Source: Curvularia sp. ZM96 (taxonomy: Eukaryota > Ascomycota > Dothideomycetes > Pleosporales > Pleosporaceae). From it: 64,000 nt of DNA. Shown in pieces: positions 23,932-35,100 of the stretch (positions are counted from its first letter, which is position 1; every line of letters begins with the position of its first letter). The stretch lies in the NCBI GenBank assembly GCA_022457065.1, contig JAJGBQ010000001.1, forward strand, positions 3,038,001 through 3,102,000. The letters run 5' to 3'. Position numbers and translations under genes: made by a program. The notes under the pieces are model-generated. The model saw only the letters and a list, made by a program, of their open reading frames with translations. It was not told the origin of the DNA and ran no database searches.

Positions 23932-25231
23932 ATGCCTGCGCCACTGGCCAAAGGTGAGTGACACGCTCAGCTCTCCACTTATGCACGCTTGCCGTCGTGT
24001 TCCCCGTATGGGCCACGACAATTCTTCCTGTCCTCCACATCTCCTTTGTATTTCCTAGTCTTCTGCCAACCTGCTTGCAGGCAACGGCCCACGCTCCACC
24101 TCCCCCAGCCGCGGAGCCGCCACCCCACCATACCGTCCTAACCACCCCTTGACATCAGGCCTTATAATCGCCGCATCTGTTATCGTCGCCGCCGGAATCG
24201 CCATTTACGAGTCTCCCCAGGTCCGACAATGGGCTGACCAAACTCGCCGCAAGATTGCTATCGCGCTGCATAACCTTGGTGACGACATTCAGCCTCGCCG
24301 CCCTAGCGAATCATCGGATGATTTCGAGGACCGGAAGCGGAGGAGAGAAGAGTTGATCAGGAGGAATAGAAATGAACTTATCAGGGGAGCAAGAGAAGAA
24401 GGAATTGCCGTGGATCTAGACGAGCTGGCTAAGATTGGGGCCGAGACTGCTGAGGTTGCGGCGAAGCGATCAAGGGCGGATCGGTCCAAGAGCTTTGACG
24501 ACATGGTTGGTAGCGATGGCACATTGAAAAACGAGGCAAACACGACTGGAACGGACACTGCAAAGCGCGACATCAGGAGACGCGGAGCCGCTGGATTTGC
24601 CGCCGGCTCTGCCGCAGCTGCTGTACTCGCAAACCCTTTCGACGACGACGCGACTCTACTGGACGACAACCATCACAACGTAACGACTTCCCCAGAACCT
24701 TCCGTGTCTAAAGAAGCCGATACCCGTGAAAGCTCTGCGACTGTCGAGGCCGATGCCGTCTCCACCCCAACTGCCGGTGCCCTCGTCGATCTGACACCCG
24801 CTCCCGAAACTTCTACCTCTCCCGCCGCTCCCCAGCCCGACGAAACGGACCAAGCCGCCCAATCTTTCTATTCGTTCACCTCTGCCGACTCGCACCCACC
24901 GATCCCTCGCGCCGACTCCCCCTCCCTGCTCTCCACCGGCACCCTAACCCCACGCTCCGACCGCTCCATGACCATCGCCTCTGCCTCCTCCCCTCGCCCA
25001 GACCACGAGATCCTCAGCATGCAAAACGACACCGACCACGATGCTCGCTCCGAAATCTTCTCCGAGGGTGGCTTCACAGATGCTTTTTCAGAAGGTGGAT
25101 TTAGCGAGTTTGAAGCTGAGAGCAGAACCGGTATCATGACGCCGAGCGAGTGGTCGCATATCGGCAGCGATGATGAGAGTGAGTGGGGTGGTGCCACGGG
25201 CGGAAATGGACATGTTAGTCAACTGCATTAG
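23932..25231 (+). CDS. Single-pass membrane protein of unknown function, 390 aa
   Basis: Model: exons 23932-23953 and 24081-25231, intron of 127 bp (donor GTGAGT, acceptor TTGCAG). A short Ser/Pro-rich N-terminus leads to one transmembrane helix (about residues 33-52, LIIAASVIVAAGIAIY). An amphipathic segment follows (QVRQWADQTRRKIAIALHNL), then a charged helical region rich in Arg/Glu (about 80-150). A short small-residue hydrophobic stretch (GFAAGSAAAAVLANPF) and a long acidic Ser/Thr/Pro-rich tail, probably disordered, complete it. Near the end FSEGGFTDAFSEGGFSEFE is an internal FSEGGF repeat. I do not know the function; organelle-membrane tethering is one possibility. Confidence 0.75.
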
Positions 25232-25984
25232 TGACGTGGCCTATTCTTTATTGCTTTGGTAGTTTGGGTGTTGTGAGGGATTTCTTCTCGCTTCTTCGTG
25301 AGGCTAGAGAGGAAGATTAGTGTGTTGTTCTCACTTTGGATGCATAAAATGGTCAAATCATCTCATACTGGGTTCATGGGGGTTGGCGTTTTGGTCTTTT
25401 TTTTTCCTTACGTTTTTGGAGCTGGGAGGGATGGGATAGGTTAGGTATAAGTACAACGTCACTTGGACAAATACATGAGCCTGAAGTTGTAGGCTTTTCC
25501 TGGCACTTGATTTTTTCATAACGTGATACCGAGGGTATGTCGTACTGAGCGGGTGTATAGTGTGTTAACCATGTGATATCGTGAATATTTGCGTGGAAAT
25601 ATAAACGCAAAACCTAGCAGCAAAGACAACGATGAAGGTGGAGGCGGGGTTGAATTGGATTGAATTAATTTAACGTCCGCTGCAACCTCCCTTAGGGTAA
25701 TTAGGTAGGCGAAGCTGGTGCTGCAACATCTAGCTCAGTGTAAAGGTTGACTGTAACAGCGAGCAATAACTCAGAGAAGTGTAAGATTAATTCATGCCTT
25801 TCTATGTCTATCCTTGGGTTTGTCTTATATAAGCTAGTAGAGGCGTACCGTGGGATCGCCTTCTTAACGCTCTCGCAGCGCTGTGGTAGCGAAGGGTCTT
25901 CGTTAGAGGCCTTGGGGATCTATCCAACAGTAGTAGCAATAGTACACCGATACCGCCTCTCCAGCCCTGCTGTCAATTTTCACG
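25232..25984. other. Left flank of accessory island
   Basis: It contains the 3' flank of the membrane-protein gene, then the left copy of a 70-bp inverted repeat (25498-25567), then about 400 bp of AT-rich promoter sequence for the gene at 25985. I see no gene. Confidence 0.6.
25498..25567 (-). repeat. Left copy of 70-bp inverted repeat
   Basis: The reverse complement of this stretch aligns without gaps to 29010-29079. I count 7 mismatches in 70 positions (about 90% identity). The first 32 bases from the inner end (TAACACACTATACACCCGCT onward) are identical. Similarity stops at both ends of the aligned block. Confidence 0.9.
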
Positions 25985-27121
25985 ATGTCTGATAATCTAA
26001 CGTCTCCGCCAGTTACTTCACCTGATGACTTGGTATACCCTGCATCCCCAGCGAGCGTTGAAGCTCTCGAGTTTATCGGCCTAACCCAAGTTACCGCCCA
26101 ACGTATCTTTGACAACCTCAAGTCAGCCCAAATCAAGGAAGAAATCAAGGAAGAGCATCTTGCAGCAGAACTGCCTTCGTTCATTCGGGGACATCTTACC
26201 CAGCTGCACAAGCTCGATGACTTGCCAACCGCAGATGCGTTCACTAGGGTCGGGCTTACAGCAGACACCATCGCCGCCATTCTCGACCCGGAATTTCAAG
26301 AAATATTTGAGACAAACACGCCGTTCTATTGGGCTTACGATACGCTGCGAATGAGGTTCAACCACGTTCTGCTTGTTGACGAGAGAATCAAGAAATCCGC
26401 GGAAAACGCAGTCCTGGCAAAGAAACAGAAGAAGCGACCCAAGGTGGAAGATCTCTTCAGTGGCAACGAGACTCTTGAATCAGTCCCTACAACACCTGAG
26501 AACCATCTCATGCTCTTCATAGGCATGTGTCCCGCCGAGTTCAAGATTCCTGAAGGTACTGCAATTACACTTGAAGATACCGAATTCATACGTGAAGATG
26601 GCAGCATCAACTTGGAGCTTATCTGGTCTTACGCCGGCGGCGATTTCAATGCCCACTCCCTTGCCTGGTACTTCACGGCGGAATACGAAACAGCGGATCT
26701 TTATCGTGGGTATGCTGCTCGTCGACACAAGCATCAGGAGACATGGATTATCCGGATTGCGATCCCACTCGAATTGGCTGCTACGTTGCACACCGAAAAG
26801 CTGTGGTGGTCACCTGATTTCCGCGAATTCGTATGGCATTGCTGGAAGTCAAAACTCACCCTCCCTGAGAAGTTTCAGCAGTACACTTCCAGCGATATTA
26901 TCGAAGGCCATATATTGAAAGACACAAAGATTATTAAGTGTGACAAAAGTAAGATACACACCAACATCACCGAAGACAAATTGTGCAGACTAGGCTCCGG
27001 TCGAAAGGCAACCCAATGGGTTGCTATGAACGGGAAGACGGCAGAAAAGATTGCGGAGTGGAGTCGTGGCAAGGTGCACATTGAGGTTTTTGCACCTGAG
27101 ATTCAGCGGGAAGGTTCTTAG
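25985..27121 (+). CDS. Unrecognised lineage-specific protein, 378 aa
   Basis: A single-exon frame with a good ATG context. I do not recognise it. The N-terminal ~100 residues are helical and acidic, with LEFIGLTQVTAQRIFDNLKS, which looks like a small helix-hairpin module. Residues 135-155 are a Lys-rich patch (KKQKKRPK) that could be a nuclear signal. The middle (about 175-270) has beta-like, Trp-rich sequence (MLFIGMCPAEFKIPEG, GGDFNAHSLAWYFTAEYETA, ETWIIRIAIP). The C-terminal ~70 residues are basic and mixed (RLGSGRKATQWVAMNGKTAE). A decayed relative lies 0.5 kb downstream, so it belongs to a small gene family that duplicates locally. The pair is bracketed by an inverted repeat. There is no transposase or nuclease motif that I can see. 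Confidence 0.7.
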   Translation: MSDNLTSPPVTSPDDLVYPASPASVEALEFIGLTQVTAQRIFDNLKSAQIKEEIKEEHLAAELPSFIRGHLTQLHKLDDLPTADAFTRVGLTADTIAAILDPEFQEIFETNTPFYWAYDTLRMRFNHVLLVDERIKKSAENAVLAKKQKKRPKVEDLFSGNETLESVPTTPENHLMLFIGMCPAEFKIPEGTAITLEDTEFIREDGSINLELIWSYAGGDFNAHSLAWYFTAEYETADLYRGYAARRHKHQETWIIRIAIPLELAATLHTEKLWWSPDFREFVWHCWKSKLTLPEKFQQYTSSDIIEGHILKDTKIIKCDKSKIHTNITEDKLCRLGSGRKATQWVAMNGKTAEKIAEWSRGKVHIEVFAPEIQREGS

Positions 27122-27659
27122 GTACACGTGAGAGCAAATGCAGGCAAGCACAAACGACACTGGTTTGCGTCTATGCATGCGTTATGGACTAATAGTGCAG
27201 CGATAGTGTGTTCAATGACGACATTTTACTGTCACTGACAGCATTGCATGTGATTGTAAACGGACAGCATCATCTTCGCCTCGCGTAGTTAAGCACATAA
27301 CTACTGTATACTAAAACCCTGCCTACAACTCTACAAAATTTCCTCCTACAACTCTATAATATTTTCTTCTTTGACTTTATAACCTTTCCCCATCCCTGAT
27401 GGCAGCCTTGAAGCCAATATTAGCACGACAGCCAGCACACACCGTTGTCTCGACTAGATCGCGATATACCAATCTTCAACTTTGGTGGCGACGACTTACA
27501 TCTCTACTATCAAAAGTAGCTGTAGTTGTCACAGGTTTTTTTACTATGTTGGCAGCGTAAGGGAGCTTGGTTTGATCCTTCCCGTTTTACTGGTTGTGGG
27601 AGAGGCGCCATCGGGCACGACCCACACTGGCACAAACAGGCGTAGTTCCCACCTGCCAA
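27122..27659. other. Spacer between gene and decayed relative
   Basis: It is AT-rich. Near 27320-27380 there is an imperfect tandem of a CCTACAACTCTA unit in TA-rich surroundings. I see no gene. It may contain the lost 5' part of the pseudogene. Confidence 0.5.
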
Positions 27660-28395
27660 CTACTTGCACCTTTGTTAAATCGATCCCTCCACCAGAGAAC
27701 CATCTTGTCCTATACACAGTCAAATGTCCCGCCGAGTTCAAAACTCTTCCAGGCACTAGCATTTATACAAGAAGATGGCAGTATCGACAAGAACACTATC
27801 GGGTCTTGCCCCGGTGGCGACTTCAATGCCAATGGCCGTACCTGGTACTTCACAACGGAGCATGAAACGGCGGGTTTCTATCGTGGGCTCTGGTTCTAAG
27901 ACCTCTGAGACTATTGTGATCGACGACAACGAAGAGTCTAGTTCTGACTCTCCTTCTGCCCATCCGCCGCCCTCACGCCGTCGAACCTTCCGCGATCGAC
28001 AGTCTTACTCGCCGATGTATACTCCTTCAAACTATGGGTACGCTACCCATCGATCCGAGAATGAAGAGACATGGATTATCCAGATTGCGATCCCACCCCA
28101 ACAAGCGCAAGATCAGCTCTAGCTACCTGTCACCACCTGCTTCTTCAGCAGGCAGTACCTCGAGTTCTTCGACATCTTCGGTCGGACGCATGGTTTCTTC
28201 AAGCTGGGTATCCTAACCTGTTACTTCACTTGACTTGGTATACCCTATGTCCCCAGTGAGTGTTGAAACACTCGAGTTTATTGGCCTGAAGCGAGATGTT
28301 GCCCAAAGTATCTCCGACAATCTCAAATCGAAGAAAAGCTCGAGGATCGAAGGTATCTTAGCCAACTAAGATTCAGCAGGAAGGTTCTTAAGCCA
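27660..28395 (+). pseudogene. Scrambled, frameshifted relative of the 25985 gene
   Basis: Several short blocks match the intact gene at 25985 but in different frames and out of order. At 27690-27760 PPENHLVLYTVKCPAEFK matches PENHLMLFIGMCPAEFK. At 27760-27895 GGDFNANGRTWYFTTEHETA matches GGDFNAHSLAWYFTAEYETA. At about 28060-28100 EETWIIQIAIP matches QETWIIRIAIP. At 28212-28345 the N-terminal block (LVYPMSPVSVETLEFIGL, matching LVYPASPASVEALEFIGL) appears downstream of the middle block. At 28366-28391 IQQEGS-stop matches the C-terminal IQREGS. Between the middle blocks is an extra Ser-rich linker (about 27900-28060). The order suggests remains of two partial copies in tandem. No frame spans it. 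Confidence 0.8.
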
Positions 28396-28626
28396 CTGCG
28401 GCAAATACCACCGTCCCTTGAGAGGGAAGCCACCGTCACCGATATCGACTTTGTCCGAACAAGCACTGTGCTCTGTTGACCAACAAAGCCTCCAGCATAC
28501 CTCTACACATACTCTGGCATCCATCAGACGTTAGCTTGAGAACATCAGTCCTGAATACGGGCTATCTACAGTGGTTGCATCACCTCGAAGCACACCCACT
28601 AGCGTAGGCCATAAACACACGCCAAA

Positions 28627-28698
28627 CACAAAGGCGTCGAAGACAACAGGCACAAAAGCCTCGAAGACAGCAGACACAAAGGCAACAAAGACAATTAC
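28627..28698 (+). repeat. 24-bp tandem repeat, three copies
   Basis: Three successive 24-bp units begin with CACAAAGGC or CACAAAAGC. In one frame they encode TKASKTTG / TKASKTAD / TKATKTIT. Copies diverge progressively to the right. This may be a leftover of a Lys/Thr-rich protein tail in the decaying locus. Confidence 0.85.
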
Positions 28699-29009
28699 TC
28701 CGCAACACTATCGCACGGAAAACCTGAACGATTCCTGCATCTACATCGACCACCAAGTTGAGCTGCCGCCCAAGATTGATGAATATGTACTGTGCCGGTA
28801 TACAGGGTTGCCATTGACCCTGGGCATGAGCCTAGACTCCTCTAGCCGACTATACGAGTAACGCCTAAGGGTGACTCTATGAGGCACCTTCATGTATGAT
28901 AGATTCTGTATGCAATACTAGGAGCTATCAAAATCTCTTCTCCCACTCTCCTCATAGCCTTACTCGAGTCAATCTGGTCTTGAATCAGGCACTGTGTGAG
29001 TATCGTAGC

Positions 29010-29079
29010 TAACACACTATACACCCGCTCAGTACGACATATCCTCAGTATCAGGCTATATAAAGATCAAGTGCCAGGA
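29010..29079 (+). repeat. Right copy of 70-bp inverted repeat
   Basis: It pairs with 25498-25567 in inverted orientation, ungapped, with 63 of 70 positions matching by my count. The outer ends read ATCAAGTGCCAGGA here and its complement on the left. Two of the seven differences are C/T and G/A transitions close together. Confidence 0.9.
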
Positions 29080-29842
29080 TATGAGAACTTTTCTGCGGTG
29101 TTCGGGTAGAGAGACGACGGCTGCGTAGTCTTCTTATGTTCTTAGAAAAGAAGACAGGGCTGGGCTATGTAGTTCCGTTACTTGCTTGCGGGTTCGCTAA
29201 ATCGTGGAGATGTAGATGTGGTAGTACGGATGTATAAGGCTGAGTACAAGACAAGATAGGTGGCAAGATCGTGTGTGGGGGAGCAGTAGGCGTACTGCTT
29301 GGATCTGGCGAAAGGAGGTGAGAAGTTGGGGAAAGGAGTAAGATAGGTCTGTTGAGCGAAGAAATTCCAGCTACTCAGGCTTGCTAGCTGCAATTCGATT
29401 AACCTGTTACATACTGGATTCGCAAAAGACGGTGTTTCTTGAGAGAACGTAGTGCACATTATAAGACCTTGTTCTACAAAATATCACTTTTATATTGCCT
29501 TACAAAGTACTTTTATCTGGGTTCCTGGAGAAAATGCAAAAGGGGAAATGGTGCTGGGTGTTGGATGTCTCGAACTTTTGGGTGCTATGCTAGATTGAAG
29601 CCCTCTCTTCTGCTTCTAAGCATGTTCGTGCCGGAGAATGTAAGTGCAGGGATAATTGGAAGGGTACAATGAGGTATATGCTGATCTGTTTGGAAATAGA
29701 GAAAACGCTAGATAGATCCGAGTGGAGTAGATTTTTGCAAATGAAGCAGTAATCTGAGGACCTGCAGCTTGTGAAATGGAATCGAGAAAAGATCGAGAGC
29801 AGGGAATGATGAAACAAAGACTGGGGACGGAGTAAGAAGAAA

Positions 29843-31362
29843 TCAATAGGGTCGGAATGGTTTTACTTTTGGTCGTGGATACTTGTCATTGAGTCCGATG
29901 GGTCGAGGAGGCCTAAGAACCAATGTTTGTTCTATCTTGTGGTTGCATTTTGGACAAGTTTTAGGGATATGGGTAAAGATAGGGTCTCCTGGATGAACCT
30001 CAACGGACTGAATGATGCTCATTGAGAGTGGTTGGTGGGTCTTCGAGCCTTCCAAATATGCAATTTGGTCCTTGTCCTGGGACGCTGCATCATCAGTGCG
30101 CTGGCGCTTGTTGTTGGGCTGCTCAGCCTGAACGACGGTCGCGGGAGCTGAGAACGTGTCCGGTAACCACATCTTCTTTTCCCAGTGCCAAACCCAGGTC
30201 TGACCACTGTTTTTGAAACTTCGAATGGGATGGCCGGGATTCTTGATGTACAGCCTCTTTCCATCCCATGGCCAAACATCCTTAATTAGCGATTTGGGAA
30301 TAGCTCCGCAGCAGAGCCACTCATAATCATGTCCTTCGCCGTTGATTGTATCTCTTTTTCTGAGGATTGTGGGATGTACTGTTCGGAGGTTCGACAGCCT
30401 TAGTTCAGTGATAGACATCCACATATCCGCTCCGGATTCTCTCCATTGTTTGGGCGTGATTTGACTGCCATATCGTTCCTTCGCTTCCTTGTGTATCCAT
30501 ACGGGAATGTCGACGTGCTGGGTGTATTCTTTAGATTTCTCGGTTTTCATAAACTTTCGGGTGCTTCCAGATATGTAGTTTTTCGTGATAATAGTGATTC
30601 TAGATTTGCAAAGCCCTCGTATGGTCGCAGGAATCAAATGATTTGTGTTGATTTTGGCTACACTCACACGCTGTCCGATGCGCTGGCTAGTCTCGGAATG
30701 AAAACGCGCCCGTCTCTTTGCGTACCCTAATAAATGTTAGTCCAATCTCGTCCAAAACTTTTGGGAATTGTACGCACTAAAACGGTTGAAGACGGATATG
30801 TATGTAGACGGAACCTTTCTCTGATTCCACACTAGATGCCGCTTGATTGCCTCTTGGAACATGCTCTGCTTGACGGAAAACTCTCCAATAGACTGGAAGG
30901 CGTTGCGATGGTCAATCTTAAGGTCTTTCCTCTCCCGATGCTTCACATGGGTATCGACGGTCACGAATGAGCTCAGGGTGGCGGAGGTTTCGTAGAATGT
31001 CCGGTAGAATCTTTTCGGCAACAGCGTGCTCTGGGCACGTATGTTTTCGTCATGGGTATCGAAGGTACTGCATGTAGTGAGTATTTGTCTAGCCAAGACC
31101 ATAGGTAGTGCACGTACATGTGTATGTCGCCCACAAACTCGGATGTGATCTTTCTTCTCTGGTTATCATCGAGCCAACCCGTGAAGTAAGAATCCGGATC
31201 TTGGGTTGGACTTTTGGAATTAGCAGGCGCCGTTTTTTGAGCAATTTCCGAGTCGCTCTGTTCATCCTGCTCGTCCTGTTCGTCTGACTCGCTCTGTTCG
31301 TTTGGTTCGACTACGGGAGATGCTTCCAACATGATTGAGTCATCCTCTTCACGTGAGGCCAT
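29843..31362 (-). CDS. Unrecognised protein, 472 aa (two introns)
   Basis: Model on the minus strand: exons 31118-31362, 30778-31067 and 29843-30726. Introns are 50 and 51 bp; the second has a clear ACTAAC branch and TTATTAG acceptor. Splicing makes one continuous frame. The N-terminus is acidic with a short Glu-Gln-Asp repeat (SDEQDEQDEQSDSE). The middle (about residues 80-255) has FYRTFYETSATLSSFVTVDT, then PSTYISVFNRYAKRRARFHS and VAKINTNHLIPA. This arrangement faintly recalls fungal domains of ADP-ribosyltransferase-like fold, but that is speculative. The C-terminal part has several Trp (VWHWEKKMWLPD), a basic stretch (NNKRQRTDD) and one CPKC knuckle near the end, too short for a full zinc finger. 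The function is unknown. It is divergent from SEC5. Confidence 0.7.
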
Positions 31363-32154
31363 GTTGAAGTTAAGGTAGGGATCGGAAATAGAAGATGGGT
31401 ATCTGTAAGAAGAAGAGGCAGTAGAGTATGAAAGAGTGTAAGTCAGTGGAACGTAGTTTATATATTGATATGGGAGACTAGTTTCGACGTTGGAAGTGAG
31501 AGTTGGTCGATGCGATTCAAGGTAAAGGTTAGGAGCACATGTGATATTGAAAGCAAGTGAGAAAAGAGGTAATTCCGCTTATTGCGTTGAGAGAACCCCG
31601 CGCTTTTGGAGGAACGGGTGAAAGCTAGCAATCTCACTATTGACCTTCAGTGTTAGATTCTACAGTGCAAACCACAAGCATTTTGAAGTAGGTTAGTGAG
31701 ATACTCGACTTGCTCCTGGCCGCAAAATGGATTGAATGGCGTATTCTGAGATGAAATGCGTAACAAGGCCATCAGAAACATCAGCGCTGGGTATGAGAAT
31801 ATGACCTAGTCTCAGTTTGTGATAATGTCGTTGTGCACATACATGGTGAGGGAAAGGGATTCCCAGCAGCTGGAATGTGAGAGCAAGATAAGGGGTTTGC
31901 AACTTTAACATAATACGCACGCATCGTGTGTTCTGTAATATTGTACCATTCTCACTCTAGATGAGATGCTATGTGGTGGTGTGGAGAACAAGGTTACGGG
32001 ACCCAAAGGTGTAGTCCCGCCGCCAAGCACGGCGCGTGTCTGATTGGCCGTCGCAACCGCGTCTCAGCGAGCTGTCACTTGCGACACGCAACACCCAAAC
32101 GCTCTGCGGGGGCATTTCAGATTAAATGACCCATCGAACCTCGCCACAGCTGCA
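31363..32154. promoter_or_regulatory. Divergent promoter region, unknown gene / SEC5
   Basis: About 790 bp separate the two start codons. The left half is AT-rich and belongs to the accessory side. The right 150 bp is GC-richer and has a GATTGG (inverted CCAAT) at about 32041. I see no gene. Confidence 0.5.
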
Positions 32155-35100
32155 ATGAGCTCGTCAATAGAGACGGAGATACTGAACAAGTACAATCTCA
32201 CGACGCTGTACCCCTCAGTATGGCCCGAAGAGAAGGATGCCGCCGACGAAGACGATGAATACGTCGAACCGCCCTCCAAAGTCACCCAGAAACCCGTTCG
32301 CCGGTCGCAGTCACGGTACTCGGTACTAGAGCCTAGCTCAAGATTCTCGCGGCAGATTCCAGGAGCAGAAAGGTCCAAGGATGGCGTAGAGACGCTGGTG
32401 CAGAAGGATGAACAGGACCCGTTGGGCATGTACCCCAGTGTAGTGCAAGTGCTGCGGGCCAAGAACGTACAGGTCGAGGATGACATCAAGCTGCGTACGT
32501 TTAAACAGTATAGCAATACATACGGGCCTGTCTAATGGGCCACAGGCAACCGCTTCCTCTTGAGCTCCACTACATTCTCCCCCTCGCTCTTCCTTTCACA
32601 AGTCCACAATGAAGCCTCTACGGATGCCCTCCTTTCCGGTCTTGACTTCCTTTCCCGGTCTATCGAGCAAAAGTCAGCCTCCCTCAAGGTCCTCGTCGAG
32701 TCCAACTTCGATCGTTTTGTAGGAGCAAAGGCTACTATTGATCGCGTGTACAATGAGATGCGCGCCCAGGGAAAAGACCAATTGGAACCACCCAATGCCG
32801 CATCGCATGGCAGAGCAAGGAGCCGTTCCAGTTTCTCCGGTCGGAAGTCGAGCGCGAACCTATCAGCGGGCATGGTTGATGCTGTGCCCGTAGAAAAGAA
32901 GAAGAATGCCCTAGTCAAGGAGAGCGAGTACGGCGTGCATGGCATAAAGGTTCCGCTGACTGAAGTTGCTGTCAAGGCAGAGGAGGTATGGGGACCCGCG
33001 CTAAACGGTCGTGAAAGGGAAGAGACACTCAAGTCCATATTGGAATCTCTGGAACATCATCGCGGCCTGTTCGAGGTTGGGTCTGCTATACAGGAAGCAA
33101 TACGGCACAAGGATCACGAGACCATCACGGAAGAATACAAACGCGCGCGCAAGTATGCAGAAGAAGCCCGATACGTGGTAGAGCAGGCAATTTCTGCCCA
33201 AACACCGCTCACGGATGACGAGGTCCACCAGGTCATTGTTACAGCGAGAATGTGGTCAGACGTTGAGCGACAGATTGAAAAGTTCAAGCGCGATTCTTGG
33301 AAACGTCTCACCGCGACACATTTTACACACCTCCAGACTGGGAGTGAAGAGAGTAAATCGGATGAGTACCTCAGCATTATCTCTATTTTGCTCGAGCTGG
33401 GCGTAGAGGAAAATCCAATTTGGGCATGGTTACTCTCGCGATACGAGTACCTCAAATTGCACATCAACTCCACCTGTCAGCGTTCAGTCGTTGAAATCGA
33501 GATCCTCCGCCGGCAGCTGGTTCACGGGGAAAAACCGAGCCTGCGTTTGCTGCAGAAACATTTACGGTCGGTTCCGACCAGCAGCAACATCAGCGTCGAA
33601 CCATCGAAGCTAGATACTCCTAAAGTAATCGAATTCTGGGAGCATGTGTATGCTTTGATGAACACTCTACTCTCCACAAAAGGCGGGTTACTGGCCGAGC
33701 TTATTGAGTATTGGGAGATTGCACAGTCATTCCTTTCTGGTCGCGCGCAGAGGAATTTGCCCACAGGCCATCATGGACAATCATCCGTACATCATCGGCT
33801 CAGTAGCGAGCACAAAGCTGAATTAGAGAGAGGCACTACTGAGCTCATCAGCATTCTCCGCGATCACTTGTTTTCGTTCTTTTCAGATCCGCCTATTGAG
33901 GACGTATCATTGCTCTTCTCGCCGTTGCCGACAAGTCCTACACCTACGACACCTGGAACCCCACGAAGCGCTGCTTTGACTCCCATGTCGGCATCCAGAT
34001 CACGATTTGATCTCAGCAAAGTACCGCCACCATCGCCCAGCCGAGGTGAGACGTGGGAGAAGTACGCCTTCTGGCCTCCCCACTCCAATGCGCTCTCCGG
34101 GTCGCATTATCTTTCCAAGACACTTGTTTTGATCGGCACCGCAGCCAATGAGTTGGCTTCACTAGAGGTCCTGGAGTCTGGAAGTGGTGGCCGCATCGAC
34201 GAATCACTGCGCTTACTACTGGGCGGAGTGCGAGAGCGCTGTGTGCAGGCTGTATGCGCAGTTTGGAACACCGATGCAGAGAAGCTCAAGGTGCTTGAGG
34301 ACTGGACTCGCCATGTTGATCGCAAAGACACTACAAACCTGCCACAGCGTTTCCTAGCGGTGCAGAGCTTCCTACTGAACAACCTTCAGAAGATACTCTA
34401 CGTTGAGGCGTCAAGCAAGACCAAGGTCGATGTGGTTGTACCACCAAGCAACAAGCTGTTGCAATTGGTCCGGGGCCAATTCGTGACGAGCTTGTATCGA
34501 ACCCTTAGTGGCATGGTCGAGTGTGCTGAGAGAGGCAGAAAGGCCCTCGGTGACGAATTCGAGGTCAAGAGTGATGATCTTACCATCGACGAGCAGGAAG
34601 ACCACATCGGAAATGAGTGGACTAAAGTTGACGCCAGTAAAAAGGTAAATGCACTTTACCATCATAAACGACTTGTTATACTAACAACACACAGTCAATC
34701 CGGCTCCTTTTGACCCTTGCCAACATGTCGGCCTTCCAGTCCGAAATTACACCTACGCTGCTCAACCTTTTTGAAACTCTCTTCAGCGTGCAACTCACGG
34801 ACGAGACAAACCGCATCCGCGATGTCCTTTCTCAACTGGATTCTCAGCTTTTCCGTTCCTACACCAAGCCGCACGCATCGAAGATCCATTCTACAATTGA
34901 ATCCGGAATCTTCTCTCCAACCTGGGCGCCCCCTCCCGCACCGAACCAGAAGAGCGTCGCAGATCGCGACCCCAGTCCTTACGTCTTCACCGTTCTACTA
35001 GATCTCGTCATTGTGCATACGGAATCCAGCACAACTTCCGCACCCCTAACCCCGCGCATTCTCCGCGCTCTCTTCGAATCCACCACAAGTTCTTTGATTC

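Larger units (their letters stand above)
28396..29842. other. Right flank of accessory island
   Basis: It holds a 24-bp tandem repeat (28627-28698) within a 96-codon frame that starts with GTG (28571-28861), and the right copy of the 70-bp inverted repeat (29010-29079). The 96-codon frame has a plausible C-terminal half (LPPKIDEYVLCRYTGLPL) but no ATG, so I treat it as a possible fragment. From 29080 to 29842 I see no gene. Confidence 0.5.

Noticed and set aside
28571..28861. 96-codon frame with Lys/Thr repeat as a possible gene
   Set aside because: It starts with GTG, not ATG, and I find no upstream exon; kept only as a possible fragment in the flank.
25498..29079. Target-site duplication at the ends of the inverted repeats
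   Set aside because: The bases directly outside the two repeat copies do not match, so a transposon insertion is not proven.
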